64,000 nt of DNA, from assembly GCA_040954595.2 (NCBI GenBank), contig CM082594.2, forward strand, positions 11,036,001 through 11,100,000. Direction: 5' to 3'. A model generated the notes under the pieces. That model worked only from the letters and a program-made list of their open reading frames with translations. It was not told the DNA's origin and did not search any database. A program made the translations under genes and the position numbers. Shown here piece by piece: positions 1 through 13,249 of the stretch; the first letter of the stretch is position 1, and every line of letters begins with the position of its first letter. The DNA is from Balanoglossus misakiensis. Lineage: Eukaryota > Hemichordata.

Positions 1-180
1 GTCCGCAGTTACTACTCGCCGAACACCGTTATATGTAAATAGCAGTGGGAAATAGCGGTCGCTGTCTTTGTATAGAAGAAACAATAGGAAAGTTAGCGGT
101 GTACCGTTATATGCAGATTAAACATGACATATGTTTTTTATGGAATGTGTTAATGACGCTCAAGCTTTTAGCTTAGGCGC

Positions 181-207
181 TCTCTCTTTCTCTCGCTCTC
201 TCTCTCA
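181..207. repeat. CT-rich simple repeat
   Basis: A run of CT dinucleotides interrupted by single bases (TTTC, CGCT). Low-complexity sequence with no visible relation to a gene. Confidence 0.8.
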
Positions 208-2734
208 TTATCACCCGCAAAAATTGAGAGAGGTGAGAATTAGTACCAGGTGTCAAGTGGAAGTGCGTAGCTGAGCGTACAAATCTCCAATCACGACGAT
301 TCCAAACAACGTTTCTAATGATGAATACTAATTAGGAATTATGGCGTCATTTCGGCCAATCAAATTCACCGTCTTGAATATGTCGATTCTTCACGGTTCC
401 AACTCTCAATCAAACATTCGCGTGCAAATGCTTGAGTGTATAAAAACACCTCTTGAAATGAAATCTCACAGAACATATCTTTTTCATATCAAACATTTGC
501 GAATGGGTTTTATAAATGTATCCGAAATTCTTTATCAAAGACACAATAGTGTAATGTAAATGCGCGTTATGTCATCAACACACGGATTGCGTTGGTGTCT
601 TTGGCTCTATCACTGTAGCAATGTTGTAACAATCGCAGTGTGTTATATATGCGATCATTATGGGCAAAATGGCTTCATTGTCCAGAGAAATATTTGTCAT
701 GGACAGTTCCGTATGTTGCCAATTGGTTCATCACATTTAAAGGACCGTCTCGCTGTTTGTTTGTTTGTTTGTTTGTTGGGGGCACCTTCTTCTTCATCTC
801 CATCATCGTCGCAGTCACGTTCGTTTTTGTCACCACCGGTTTCCAGGTTGGAAATTACCAAGAAGTACGAGCACGACACAAAGTCTTCACATATATATGG
901 TCCAATAACTTTAATAACTTGGCTATAGAATTGTTCAAGTTTGAGTCCATAAATAAATAACTTTACTGAGCGAATAAAATGAAAACTACCTGAGGCTTTC
1001 GATATTATCACGCAAGTTACATTGTTATTGTTTAAATACCTTCAATAATCGATTCCAATTTTTGTGACGGTGGTATTAACGATTCTAACAAAAAGAACGA
1101 ATATAGAATATAGTGCTGTCATGTCAGTATGGAAGCTGACATTTCAAACCATGAATATTTAATTTTCCCCACTTGGTTATGACAATGGTATATTCTTTCT
1201 AATACTTTAGTACGACCAAGAATGTATAGAATCAACCCAAACACCTAAGATGGATGGATGGATGGGTGATATGTTTGACATCCGTCCACTGCGAAAACTG
1301 TAGGACAACTTCATGTGTCGAAATTAGCAGCAACTTTTGGTTTTATTTTCAGTATCTTTGCTCTGTGTATCAAAGGCAATTTCTTGCTCATCCAAACAGC
1401 ATTGCTAATCTTGTCAACATAGCCTATATGTGTGTAACGACCATATTGACTGTTATTGTTGATACATGAATTATTGTCCGGACTTGTATACAAATTTTGC
1501 ACAATAATAATGTTGACTATACGCATACAGTATAAAGGTTGTGTTGATATTAAGCTAAATACTGGGTGATAAAGAAAAAGACACAAAAATCAGAATTAAA
1601 GTAGCCAAAAAAGATTACTCGTTTCTAAACGCTGATTTACGCTCATCAAATTGCTGTTTGATCGACTTGTCCCAAAGACTTCCCCCGCGCTTTTTGGGCA
1701 TTCAGCAACCTTGACCCTTTGGGCCGTTTATCGTTAATTACATTCAGCATAACTGGCATTTATTGCCTCAAGGTCATGGTCACGGAAACGTGTTTGCGTC
1801 ACGGTGGATGACAAACCGCAGCTACCTTCCTGTGATGCATGATGTATGCATTCTTGAAGGTTGTGCGTCTCATAAAGTAGGGTCAGGGATTCTTGGATTG
1901 GATTTTGGTATACTTTTTTAACACGGTGCTCTCTATAATAGCTCGTTCCATTCAAAGTTTACTTTTTTGGTTTACAAATGATTTCAACACGCGCAAAAAG
2001 ACGTCCCCTCAAAGTCATGGGATTTCTACACTGGCTTCAGATCGCCACGTGCATGAGGTACGTGCTATGGTACCGGGTTTGAACACACTCTTTCCGAGGC
2101 GTTCTCCTTTGGAGTGTCACAGGCGCTTGTCCAATTATTTGTACACATCCGAACCCAAACGATTGATTACTGACAACAGCTCTCAATGAACGAAATCGTG
2201 CATAGCCCCCGGCTAGCTAGGACACTTGTACAGGTCATACGAGGACATGCGTGGACCAGTATAACTCAGGCTTTGAACATGTTGAACCAGCTCCTTTAAA
2301 CTGATCCACATTTGTATTAACGTAAAAGACGTGTATTTCTGTAACCAGAACGACACGAATAGCCGATCAAGTAACTTAATAATATCCAAATCAATGTCTC
2401 AAACACCTAAGCATCTCTTGCGGGATCTTTCGTTTTATTCCAGGTGGACTACGTTACTATTGAGTCGGGTGAGGGCACCCGTCACAGGGCAACGCATATC
2501 TGTAGCTCTGCGTGACTGTAAAGAATTGCCGTTGGAGGCGCCCTACTCCAATGAACTACCTGCCAACTTGAAATGTATGTTTATGATACATTTATGCAAG
2601 CAACTTGAATAAATATCTTGGATAGTAATGAAAAAATGGTGGTGCAACATTAAACAAATGAAGCTAGTGATCGACGGGCGTTAGGTTCTAGAAACCGTGC
2701 AGATTGCATTGAAGGTATATATGACAAAATTGTG

Positions 2735-2855
<121 letters not shown>

Positions 2856-4629
2856 CATTCGTTGCCTAGGTAAAAAGGTCGATGACCTTTGCCATGATCA
2901 CAGAATACGTCAGGTGTGAGCTACCAGGCGCCTGTAAATCAAACTTTCCGTATATTGTTCAGGAAAAGTGTCAGATATGATACGTCCGGGAAAGTAAAGA
3001 AAAATACAGATTTAGCCACAAGTTCATCAGCGTTTCATACTGAAATTTTGGAGAGGGTGGATTTTAGAAGAAGAAAAAACAACGTTTATCAATAAATATT
3101 TACACGGCCGTGTATTGACAACCCCCAACCCCGAAAGCGTAATCACAGCCAATGAAATTGTCGCTACATGGCTTGGTCTTGAGAATTACGAAATGTGTAA
3201 ACTAACGTTTGTACTGTGTACATACACAAAAAGGGCGATGGCCTTTTTTGTTTACCCACACCGGACTGCTAATCAACTAGTTTCTCGGTAAAGCTTTTTA
3301 CGGTCACGAGAAGCAAACATGTACAATCTCATAACGGCGAACACTGTAAGGACGTGAATGTACATAATACTATAGAACATCCACTAGTTACACAACATAT
3401 AAATTCCTTATTTTATATAAATTCAATACAATCTTTTCTACTGGCAAGGATGAAATAATAAACCTATCTTTCCATATATTCTTTTAAAATAACTGCTGTT
3501 TATTCAGTTTGGGTACAACCAAATATTTACAGACATAAAATCAACTTCAGATTGAAGGCTGTCCATGAAACACAAGTGACGGTACATACACGTCACGTCA
3601 CACAATTAGTTTAGAAATAAACTCAGTACAATTCTATGTTTCTAAAAGTGTTAGATGACCTTCCTTCAAGTTAAAACAAGGCATGATCTAGTGCATCTAT
3701 CTTTACCTGACGTTTTATCACGTAACCTACCCATTACCCAGTTTGGCAGATTGCCCAAGATCGCCTCACGTCATACTTTAGCGGTAAAGCAACTATAACC
3801 TGCGTACCGTTGCAATCTGTGAGTAAACACCGACCTGAAGGTCACCTTCAGAAAGTTGAACGATTAAGCCAGATTAGGAAAATCAATTAGAGTGGATGTA
3901 AGATAAAAAGTTATATTTAGCATCGGTTTGGTCACATGTCTGTCCCTTGGTTAAAAACAGAGCGATAATAAAAATTATGAAATTCGTCTTGCTGTGGCCT
4001 AAAGACAATCCTAAGGCTTGTAAAATTATATTTCACCGTTCTGTGATGCACAACTGACCGAATAGGACCGAGGAATCGTTGTGACATTAAAACCATAACA
4101 AAGTCCCTGGTTATACCGATACATTACTTCTGACGGGATTGCTAAGTTCATGCGTGCAAACCTAACTCCACAAGTGCACGAGCCACATCATCCGAGATAT
4201 GGATATTCCGTATCAATATCGGAAAAAAATACTAATCGTCTTCAGATCACAAACTGTAATTAGGCCTGTGCTGGGGGCATGGTTGAGTGTAATGGTATAA
4301 TCTCTATCATAACGCTTGAAATTGGCCAGAAGGCCAATATTTGTCGATGTGGGCAATGTTAAAGATATAAACCAGGCTGGATATAACCTGGATATAAGCA
4401 TATATTTTGTTCCGTTCACGAGACTGTTTATTGGGAAACAGAAGGGAAACTTATCTCAGCTGTGTAAGGCACCCCTCCCCCACGACCTTTACTCTGTACC
4501 CCCTACCCCATGATCATGCCATCACTGCAAGGACCTTGGGACGGGAAATCTGGGCTTATCATATTTACGGGCAAAAGAATTGTGCAACAGTGCGGATTAT
4601 GATTGGTAAATATCGTCATCTTCAACGCT

Positions 4630-4636
4630 TATAAAA
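4630..4636 (+). promoter_or_regulatory. TATA box of first FAS1 gene
   Basis: TATAAAA lies 79 bases upstream of the ATG of the first fasciclin gene. Transcription would be expected to start near 4655-4665, giving a short 5' UTR of about 45-55 bases. The second FAS1 gene has the same motif at a similar distance (9312-9318). Confidence 0.75.
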
Positions 4637-4708
4637 GAGACGTACCGTCTGGGTCACGAGGAAAGGACGACTGACTACCAACCTACGTGAGACTACACCA
4701 GCGTCAAC

Positions 4709-6171
4709 ATGAAAGGTGCAATAATCCTGGTTCTGTGTCTGGGCGCGGCGACTGCAGCCATCCTCGGCAAGAAGGAGCTGCCCATCTCCGCTGAGGAAAA
4801 CGTGCTGCAGGTCGCAGAGAAGCTCGGGGCAACGGAACTGATCAAATTGGTCGAGGCCGCGGGATTGAACGCTACCCTGAGTGGCAAAGGTTTGTTTCTA
4901 GAACTTTAATACTAATAATAGTCCGGAAAGTATTGTTCAGTACTAGTCCATGAAATTTCACTGTGCCTATTTGCCAAATATGCACCACAATGTGTGACCA
5001 CTAGGGATTTTGAAAGATGTAAAAATCATATTTATCTGGCGCGCTTCTGCTGGGCTTGACGCAATCATTACAAAATCACAATTTCCCCTTGAATTATTAT
5101 AAATCTTTTCTTCTTGCAGGACCTTTTACTCTCTTCGCCCCCACAAACAAAGCCATCGCTCAACTCGACCCCTGGTGGGTGGAGTACCTTGTCGGGAACG
5201 TCACTGCACTTCAAGAAATGCTTTCGCTTCATGTGGTTTCCGGCGCCGTCATGTCTTCGTCTCTTGGCAACGATAAGATACTGTCATCACTACAGGGCGC
5301 GCCCCTCCGAGCGAACATATACCAAAATGGTCTGACGGTGGGTAGAATAACTGTAATAGTATTTTGATGCATTTCAGTTTAATAGATGATTTTCCACTCA
5401 TTGCGAGATCTCACGTAATAACCGTAACAACGGGTTGCTAGCCAAGTTGAGTCAAGCTTTGTATGAAAATTGTAAAATATGTGTCGTTTGTCCCATGTCA
5501 CATTTATTCTGTCCCATTTGTAGGTTGTAACAATCAACGGAAGAAGTGTAGTCAGCGTTGACAACAAAGCATCAAACGGTGTGGTCCATTTGATAGAGGG
5601 CGTGATATACTTGCCAACGCCTCATGACATGGCGTGGGTGCTGCAAAATGTTCCACAATATTCAACTCTGTTGGCCGCTTTGAAGGCCACCAATCTACTC
5701 TCAGTTTTGTCAGGTATGCTCTCTACTTACCAGTCACTGAACTAAAAGTAGCATGATGGCAGTGTTGCAAATATATGTCAAACTTTCCTTGTGAGTTCTA
5801 AGGGTCGGGATTTCCCATTAAAATTATGTGCGCAATACTTGAAACAGTAACTAAGTTGGGTTTAGGGAGTCTAATCTGTGTGTATACCTCCACATTCACA
5901 GGTCCGGGTCCTTTCACGCTATTTGCACCCGTGGATATGGCCTTTGCAAGACTTCCTCCAGGATCAGTGGACTATCTTCTGAAGCACCCGGATGTCCTCA
6001 AGGAGATCCTGTTGTACCACGTGGTCAGCGGCACTTACTTCAGCGCAGGCGTCGCCGATGGTCAACTGCCAACACTGGCTGGAAAGAATGTGATGGTCAC
6101 CGCATCATCAGGTACTGTTCGTCACTTCGATCCCAGTCTTTAAAAAATAACAATGAGTGTGCCGAGATTGT

Positions 6172-6203
<32 letters not shown>

Positions 6204-6358
6204 GCGTTTTACTTATCTTGTTTGTGTTTTTATCTGCAGGGGAAGTTAAAGTGAATGGTGTTCATGTCCAGGCAGAAGAAGCGCCGAAAAATGGAGCTTT
6301 CTATGTACTTGATCACGTTCTTTTCCCTCCAAAAACGAGGTCTAAATTGGGTTTATAA
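4709..6358 (+). CDS. Secreted protein with two FAS1 (fasciclin) domains, gene A
   Basis: Five coding exons: 4709-4889, 5120-5337, 5524-5713, 5902-6111 and 6240-6358. Intron phases are 1, 0, 1, 1 and all junctions are GT-AG; the 918 nt encode 305 aa. Residues 1-17 form a hydrophobic signal peptide (MKGAIILVLCLGAATAA). FAS1 domain 1 follows, with the H1 box GPFTLFAPTNKAIAQL, then LSLHVVSG and the H2 box NGVVHLIEGVIYLP. Domain 2 has GPFTLFAPVDMAFARLPPG, LLYHVVSG and GAFYVLDHVLFPP. FAS1 domains are extracellular adhesion modules (fasciclin I, periostin, TGFBI). Only two are present here, against four in periostin, and I see no membrane anchor or EMI domain, so the product is probably a small secreted matrix or mucus protein. 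A phase-1 intron lies directly before each H1 box, which suggests domain duplication. The start was chosen from the signal peptide and the TATA box. Confidence 0.93.
6172..6201. repeat. (CAA)n microsatellite in FAS1 gene A intron 4
   Basis: About ten CAA units inside the last intron of FAS1 gene A, about 40 bases before the acceptor of exon 5. Simple sequence with no visible function. Confidence 0.9.
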
Positions 6359-6479
6359 TATACAAATAATTACCATTTCCAGAACAAAATTTGCCGTTTT
6401 TGTATCGTCTTTTATTTTCTAGCCTTTGAACTCTGACCCGTGTTTGATGTCTATGACGTCACATAAAGTTTTTAAGCGA

Positions 6480-6485
6480 AATAAA
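6480..6485 (+). terminator. Polyadenylation signal of FAS1 gene A
   Basis: AATAAA lies 122 bases after the stop codon at 6358. It is the first canonical signal downstream, so the 3' UTR would be about 140-150 bases. Confidence 0.65.
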
Positions 6486-9311
6486 ATACTTGCGACTTTT
6501 CAACACTCTTTTTGAAATTCAGTGTAGTATGTGTAGTATATTATACCAGAAGATACATGTATAGACTGGCTAGATAATTTAAAAGGTTAAAGGAGATGAA
6601 GAATGGTTAAATTCATACATTACATGACAGTTACTCAGATAATGATGAGTGACAACATTTGCACGACTTTTTTTCACCCAGCCAGGTGTGGGCAATCATC
6701 ACTTGCACAACAAACCATTGATAAACAAACATCACACCTGTACAGGTAAGTGTGGCGAACACGTGTGTGACTGACACGTGTAGGGCCAACATATGTGTAC
6801 GTGAGACCCAGTTCTGAAAAAGGTCACACTCATCTCGACTGAACACAATTCACCACATATTGAGTCCTCTCTATGTCGGATGAAAACATGCATCATCATG
6901 ATTTTGACTCCATGTTTTCTGAAAATTCCTATGCAAGTTATTAAGTAATGTTCCTGCGACAGGCTGAAGTAAAAGGGTTTCTTCAGCTAATAATTTTGTT
7001 TTTGTCTTGTTCAATTCTTCATCGCGAACATTCAGATTCTTTGTATTAGATTCTTTCTTGTCCTGCATTTTCCCCTGGGATGGCCGCTCTAATCTTTGCT
7101 TAATATGTCGCCTGCCTAGTTGTAACCAGGGTGAAATCGTACGAGAGTTAATGTCACTCTACCCTACACTTAGTTTTGCGTGTACAGACAAGCAGATTCA
7201 ACACCCAGGCAGCATTATTACATAACAGACTGGTCCCACGATCTTTCCGATCGCCCTGGAACCAACTTTGTCAATAATTGGTGTGGACAAGCACGTATAT
7301 TTTACAGCAGTGTGTGAAAATTGTTTCTGTTTTCACAGTTGGTCCCAACTAAATACACCCAATCTGATTTTGATCTGATTGAAATACACCCTGACCTACG
7401 CCTATACCAAGCTGTCCAAAACTCGCGATAGTGTAAAATGACCACCGAGTGCGATCGCATTTATTGACTTGAAAAAGTCTGCGATCTCTGGCATACGTTG
7501 TGAAGAGTAAACTGTCTGGTACCTGAAAACCTCGGCTTTACGCCTCTTTTCCAGTTTGTCGCCAACACAATTGAAAAAGCACAAAATGAACACCTGAGCA
7601 TTGGCACGGCCTTGAGAATACAAACCTGTCGGCAGTGCGTCGGCAAACCATGGGAATTTTGCATAACAGGATTATATAAGCTATCACCAGTTGGTAGACC
7701 TATACTTTCACTTGTCTATTCAGGTAGAACAACAGTCCGAACCCAAGGCCGTTTTACCTAGCTTTGAAAATAGGTGAAACAAATCACGAGTCACAAAAAT
7801 AGGGAGCAAAGAGTTGGAGGAAACGCTGAAGGTGGAGCGTCCACAAAAGACAAAGACCAGTAAATGCAAAAATGAAACTTCAGCATTCTGGCCCGGCGGA
7901 GCAAGATTAAAATACCTATCGGATAGCTGTAATCTCACACAACAAATTAAGTGTCTGTCTTTTTCATTTTACAGAATTGGTTCAAAGGAGATTCGAAATG
8001 CAGATCATTGTCTCGCCGTGGAATCCCGGGGGTGTACCTCCCATGAAATGCAAAATGTACGACTTTGGTTAGTGGCCAGGCCAGTACTGAGCTCTAACCC
8101 CTGATCCCATATGTTTATCAATTTCACCAAAATATGTAACCCATTTAAAGCAAACCATTGACACATCATGTCATATTGTCAAAACATTATATAGTCATAA
8201 GACATTGAATGGATGAACTTTGCATACACCATTATATGCATTCTGGATAAAATTGCTGAAATACGCACCCAAAGATGGGGGTGAGGGTAAAATGCCTGTT
8301 TGCACTTAGTAGTCTGAGATGGTAAACAGCTCGGGAGGGGGAGTTCGTTTGCGATTCCGATCTCTGTCAGTCAATTAGGGAATAAGTGTGTCGCAAACAT
8401 TCAAGAAAGAAGGTTCGGGGTTTACGTAAAGCATAGACAGTAGAATCGCCTGAGACATGCGCGAACTTACTAAATCGTGACTAACTGGAGACAATAGGAC
8501 CCTCCCTTTGTTACCCCAATGTTCAGATTCGGGAATTGCACGGAATTATGTGTTTATCCCAAAATAGAAATGTTTTTGGTCTAACGTAGACAGTGGGCGT
8601 TACCAATCCCTTTGTCTATCTCAATAATATTAAGCGTTGGGAGAATAATTCATCGAATGACTTAGCTTCGAATCAAAAGTGATGGGTAGGCCCACCAGTA
8701 AACAAAGAGGTGCCCAGATGGCCTTGGCAAGTTTTTTTGTCACTTTACCGCAATTAGGACCGTATCATTACCTGGTGGGGAGAGGGGCGGGGTCTGTATG
8801 TGTAAGGGTGGCAAGAATGATTATAGCTCGCATCGACCAGAGACGGGCATCTTTCACACTACAGGCCGTCGTTTTTCTTTATTTTTTCTACCTCGTCTGC
8901 GATTCTTGTTGAAAAGGGCAGGTAAAGACCTGAGTGCCTAGTGCAATGTAGTCCTTATAACGACATTCGGAAAATATATAAACTTTGACGATAATGTCGA
9001 ATCTGTCAACAAACAATAAGCTGATACATCAATTTAAAATCCAGTATCTATCCGAAATACGTTAAAATTCACTGAAAGGGATTTTCTAAGGCGCAAAGAG
9101 TCAACATAATGTAAACTACTTTTTTCTGTACTATATAACGAAGTTGTCTGTAGGTGACATGTAAGTCCAGGGAGGTTATTCCTTATATCACTATAAAAGT
9201 TACATCACCACCGCCACCACCACCACCACGACTACTACGCCTTCCCTGCCAGATAGTGGTAGAGTCCAAATTGCGGTCCAGTGGCAGCCCCTGACAACCA
9301 GGAGCAAATAA
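6486..9311. other. Intergenic spacer between the FAS1 genes
   Basis: I see no gene in this 2.8 kb. Open frames are below 100 codons and no FAS1 remnant is recognisable. A (CCA)n-like tract near 9207-9229 lies about 80 bases upstream of the TATA box of the second FAS1 gene. Cis-regulatory elements are likely here but cannot be identified by eye. Confidence 0.6.
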
Positions 9312-9318
9312 TATAAAA
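9312..9318 (+). promoter_or_regulatory. TATA box of second FAS1 gene
   Basis: TATAAAA lies 70 bases upstream of the ATG at 9382. Spacing and motif parallel the first FAS1 gene, which suggests the duplication included the core promoter. Confidence 0.75.
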
Positions 9319-9381
9319 GACGAAGACAGTCACCCCATTCGCCACTCGGGTGGAAGAGACTGAGCAACTGAGAGAGGAAAC

Positions 9382-11859
9382 ATGGTTGACATGAAAGTTA
9401 CTCTATGCCTTCTGCTTTGTCTAGGCGTGGCAGCCGCTGACATCTTTGACAAGGCTGATGAAAACATATTGCAAGTGGCGCAGAGGCTCGGAGCGACGGA
9501 ATTGGTCAAAATGGTAGAGTTTGCAGGATTGAACGCTACTCTGGGTGGCAAAGGTATGTTTCTAGAAATTTGGTGTCTGGTCCACTCAGAAAAATATCTT
9601 TATGTGTCTTTTTCCAGCTCTATACTATAATTTGTTTTTAAAAAACAGGATGTATGTGAAGTCTCTCAATGAATTTGAATCAGATCCAAAAGAAGCACCA
9701 ACTGACCACTTTTCAGACAGTTTTACTTTTAGGCGTGGAATTATTTACGCGGCTATCTGAAAAGTCGAAACAGTGCATGCCCTTGGTAACCTGCACATAC
9801 AATGTACACGTAAATGTCAATCATGCGCTTGTACAAATCAAACTTGGAACAAGTAGACACATCGGTCATGTCTGATTGGTGCGATGTTTCGGTAAGGTAG
9901 ATATGAATATTCATAACCCACGCCCAAGATGCAATGCGCCATGTTCGTTGAAGCAATCGAGAGAGTCTGTTGGAGTTGTTTTAGAAGAGGCGAGAAAAAA
10001 TTCAACATGAAGCATGGCCAAGGTCTAAGGGAGTTACATCACTGTTTGTTCTGCATTACCCATCAAGCAATGGCAATCAGGATACTCCAAATATTTACTA
10101 AGTACAGAAGGTATAATAATGTACAGAGTTCAATTCGGCTCATGCCACGCCATATAGTGTGAAGGAGGGAAACGGATTTGCTCCGTGTTTATAAAGACTC
10201 TGACAACGTTGGCTTTGTAATTCAAAGCAAATATTCTGAATCTACTCTGTTTGCCTCCCTCAAGTCAGCCCGAAATACCTTACATGTACAATAAGACCAC
10301 CCGGGGGTGCTCCCACTATTTTCATGCGGGTATGTGAACTCTGTCTGGACTAGGCTGTTGCGATAAAGTCATTGGTATTGGCGTACGGGGATCTTTAGCA
10401 ATTAGATGACCTTAGATCCCTTCATTTCATACATCAGTGGGTTTGGGAATAAAATTTCTGCATTGTCCTTCACGGACAATTCAGATGGGTTTCTCCGTCG
10501 CGCGCTCATGCGAATTACGTCTTTACATACAGCAGGGCCTATTCTATAACTTAGGCGCAGGCAAACACTGTGACGACGGTCTAGACTTGTTACCATGAAG
10601 CTAGAAGGGGTCCATTGAAGTTGAAATGTCTGTTCTCTCCTTGCAGGTCCGTTTACGCTCTTCGCGCCCACCAACAAAGCGCTTACCCATCTAAACGCTT
10701 GGTGGGCAGAGTACATTTTCAAGAACGTGACCGCACTTCAAGAAGTGCTCTCTCTTCACGTGGTTTCCGGCGCCGTCATGTCATCGTCTCTTACCAACGA
10801 CAAGATTCTGACGTCCGTTTCGGGAGCCCCCCTCCGAGTGAACGTATACCATAATGGAATAGTGGTGAGTACAATGTTTGGGCAAAATGATCTGAACTGA
10901 TGTTTTTGCTGCACGTGCGAGTCCTGATCAGGTCGACCATTTTCCTGGATAGCCTCAATTTAATTTATTAATTTACATTTTATTTAGGGAGGGTAGTCGA
11001 ATTTACAAATTTCTCACAATCAGAGAACTCACATGAATGTTTCGTCTCATTTCTCTTTTCATATTAGCTTATAACTCTCAACGGAAGAACTGTGAACGCC
11101 ATCGACAACGTCGCTTCAAACGGTGTTGTCCACCTGATAGAGGAAATAATATACTTGCCAACCCCTCACAACATGGCGTGGGTGCTGCAAAATGTTCCAC
11201 AATATTCAACTCTGTTGGCCGCTTTGAAGGCCGCCAATCTACTATCAGTTTTGGAAGGTACGTTTTCCGGTTATCCAAGTAGGCTGAAGTGTTACGAAAC
11301 ATCTCAAACCTGCCGGGGGGGGGGGGTCATGTACTCCTAATTGTCAATAAGTCTGCCGCCGTGTCCTTGGTATATGCAGAACAGAAATGATAGAACTATC
11401 TCTAACTATGGTCTGTGTACGTACACGCTCCACACAGGTCCCGGTCCATTGACGCTGTTTGCACCCGTGGATATGGCTTTTGCAAGACTTCCCCCAGGCA
11501 CCATGGACTATCTTCTGAAGCACCCGGATTATCTCAAGGAGCTCCTGTTGTACCACGTGGTCGGCGGAGCTTACTTCAGTCCAGGTGTCGCCAACGGTTG
11601 GCTGCCGACAATGGCGGGCGGACAAAGGGTGTACATAACTGCGAAGTCAGGTATTGGCCTCTACTTTCTCTCTCCACTTTCATGCAATAAATCATTCTGT
11701 ACAGTGTTTTTACTGGGGCTTTATTCTTTTTTTGCAGGTGGAATAGAGGTAAACAGCGTGCACGTTCAGTCAGAAGAGGCCCCGAAAAACGGAGCTTTCT
11801 ATGTTCTTGACCAAGTTCTTTTTCCTCCAAGCTTTGCGTCTAAACCGGCTTTCAAATAA
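9382..11859 (+). CDS. Secreted protein with two FAS1 (fasciclin) domains, gene B
   Basis: Tandem paralogue of the upstream FAS1 gene. Exons are 9382-9553, 10647-10864, 11068-11257, 11438-11650 and 11738-11859, with identical phases (1, 0, 1, 1); the 915 nt encode 304 aa. The signal peptide is near residues 1-20 (VTLCLLLCLGVAAA). FAS1-1 has GPFTLFAPTNKALTHL, LSLHVVSG and NGVVHLIEEIIYLP; FAS1-2 has GPLTLFAPVDMAFARLPPG, LLYHVVGG and GAFYVLDQVLFPP. Differences from gene A include a longer first intron (1,093 bases against 230), a shorter N-terminus after the signal peptide and one extra codon in exon 4. Exon 3 contains a 62-bp tract identical to gene A. An ATG four codons downstream (9391) could also serve as start. 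Role inferred as for gene A: extracellular, non-enzymatic adhesion or matrix protein. Confidence 0.93.
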
Positions 11860-12007
11860 ACGCCCGGCAGTTTATTTTTTGGCGATATGTGACTAGTGTT
11901 TTATATTAGTGATCTTTCTCGCCTTGAATTATGTGACGTCACGTGGTATGTACTCCTACACTGGGTTTATATGTTATTTAATTAATTACTGGTTATGATT
12001 CGGGTGA

Positions 12008-12013
12008 AATAAA
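12008..12013 (+). terminator. Polyadenylation signal of FAS1 gene B
   Basis: AATAAA lies 149 bases after the stop codon. A second AATAAA overlaps the stop codon itself (11855-11860) but is less likely to be used because it would leave almost no 3' UTR. Confidence 0.6.
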
Positions 12014-12053
12014 ATGCTGTTCACAATTACATGTTCTCTTGAAATTCACTGTA

Positions 12054-12195
12054 TTAAAGGTATACGGTCACTTCCAATTTACGTATGTCCATATATGGTG
12101 GCGTTCTTTTATCGCGTGTGCCACCCACTGAAAATCTCAATTTGCCATGGTAACTGTAACTCTATAGAGTTGCATAGGTGACCGTATACTTTTAA
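12054..12195 (+). mobile_element. Short TTAA-flanked inverted-repeat element (MITE), copy 1
   Basis: The 142 bases are bounded by TTAA on both sides. Inward the ends read AGGTATACGGTCAC on the left and, in reverse complement, AAGTATACGGTCAC on the right, a 14-bp imperfect terminal inverted repeat. The interior holds the perfect palindrome AACTCTATAGAGTT. There is no coding capacity. Related copies lie at 28184-28409 and from 37874. A TTAA target is typical of piggyBac-type transposition, but the TIR does not let me assign a superfamily firmly. Confidence 0.7.
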
Positions 12196-12940
12196 GTTAT
12201 CGATAATATCAGAGAGCGTCCGACTCATGAAGATCCGGTTATTGGCCAAACACATTATTTACCACTATGAGGTGTGATATGATAATTGCTTATGCAACTG
12301 TTAAACCTGGTTGCTCACTCCCAAATCACGCACATTCTAATGAGAAGAAGACGAGAGAATATGGCCGAAGCATTTTCAGAGAACGCTTATTCATCACAAA
12401 GCACTCTAAGCCTAATTGATACATACAGTAACACCGTGAAATTAAAAACTACGACAGGTTAAAATCCATGACCGCGCATTCCTATACATGTGCAACACTG
12501 TCTAACGCGAATGTTGCCTGTCTATACACTGTAAGGGAGCATTCGTTTTTTACAGGGAGGGGGGGGCCGGTGGAATTTGAGTCGCCGACTAAATGTAAAA
12601 GGCAACCCCCCCTCGAAATTACTTTTCTAAAATGTGTCCCCCCCTAAATTCTTCAATTGTAAAATGTGACCCCCCCCCCCCCCCCCGAAAAAAAAAAGTT
12701 TATCCACCGGATTAAACTTATCAAACTTTGTCAGATATTTAGACTGACCATTGTTATTGTTGACATATGATTCTATTCAGAATTACATTCATTCTATCTT
12801 GTAAAAAAAGAAAAACAGCACTCCCATGAAAAGAATTTGAAACTGATGTTTCCCCTCATCAGTGGGTATTAAAACTGAACATTGTTTTTATTTTTTAAGT
12901 ATCTGTATTCTGTGTTGGGAGACATTGTAAACCAAGAATT

Positions 12941-13020
12941 GAAGGGGGTGGGTTTGGGAGGGGGTGTCCCCCTCCCACGTAAGAAAATTTTATAAAATAC
13001 AGAGCTCAAAGCTGCATTTT
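12941..13020. repeat. Internal direct repeat A of the 903-bp transposon
   Basis: About 80 bases resembling 13171-13249. Each copy begins with GGGTGGG, continues into a hairpin in which GGGAGGGGG faces CCCCCTCCC, then runs through AGAAAATTTT and a CTGCATTTT block. The copies differ by scattered substitutions, so the duplication is not recent. Confidence 0.75.
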
Positions 13021-13170
13021 AATGAACCCGGCAAAAGCAAATTAACTCAACTACCGGTATGTTGGGGAGGACAAATTTAACCGTCGCCGCTCAAAGTTAT
13101 CATGGGGTGGGGGCAAGTCCCCTGACCTGGGACACTATAGATAAACCAGTCAATGATTGAAAGGTGTTGA

Positions 13171-13249
13171 TGAGGGGTGGGTGTGGGAGGGGGTTTCCCC
13201 CTCCCACGTTAGAAAATTTTGTAAAATAAAGGGCGCGAAACTGCATTTT
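13171..13249. repeat. Internal direct repeat B of the 903-bp transposon
   Basis: Second copy of the 80-base internal module, same orientation as 12941-13020, with the same G-rich/C-rich hairpin, AGAAAATTTT and CTGCATTTT blocks. Confidence 0.75.

Noticed and set aside
9554-10646. Small open frames between exons 1 and 2 of FAS1 gene B
   Set aside because: They are intronic; the phase-1 splice from 9553 to 10647 reproduces the FAS1 structure of gene A exactly.
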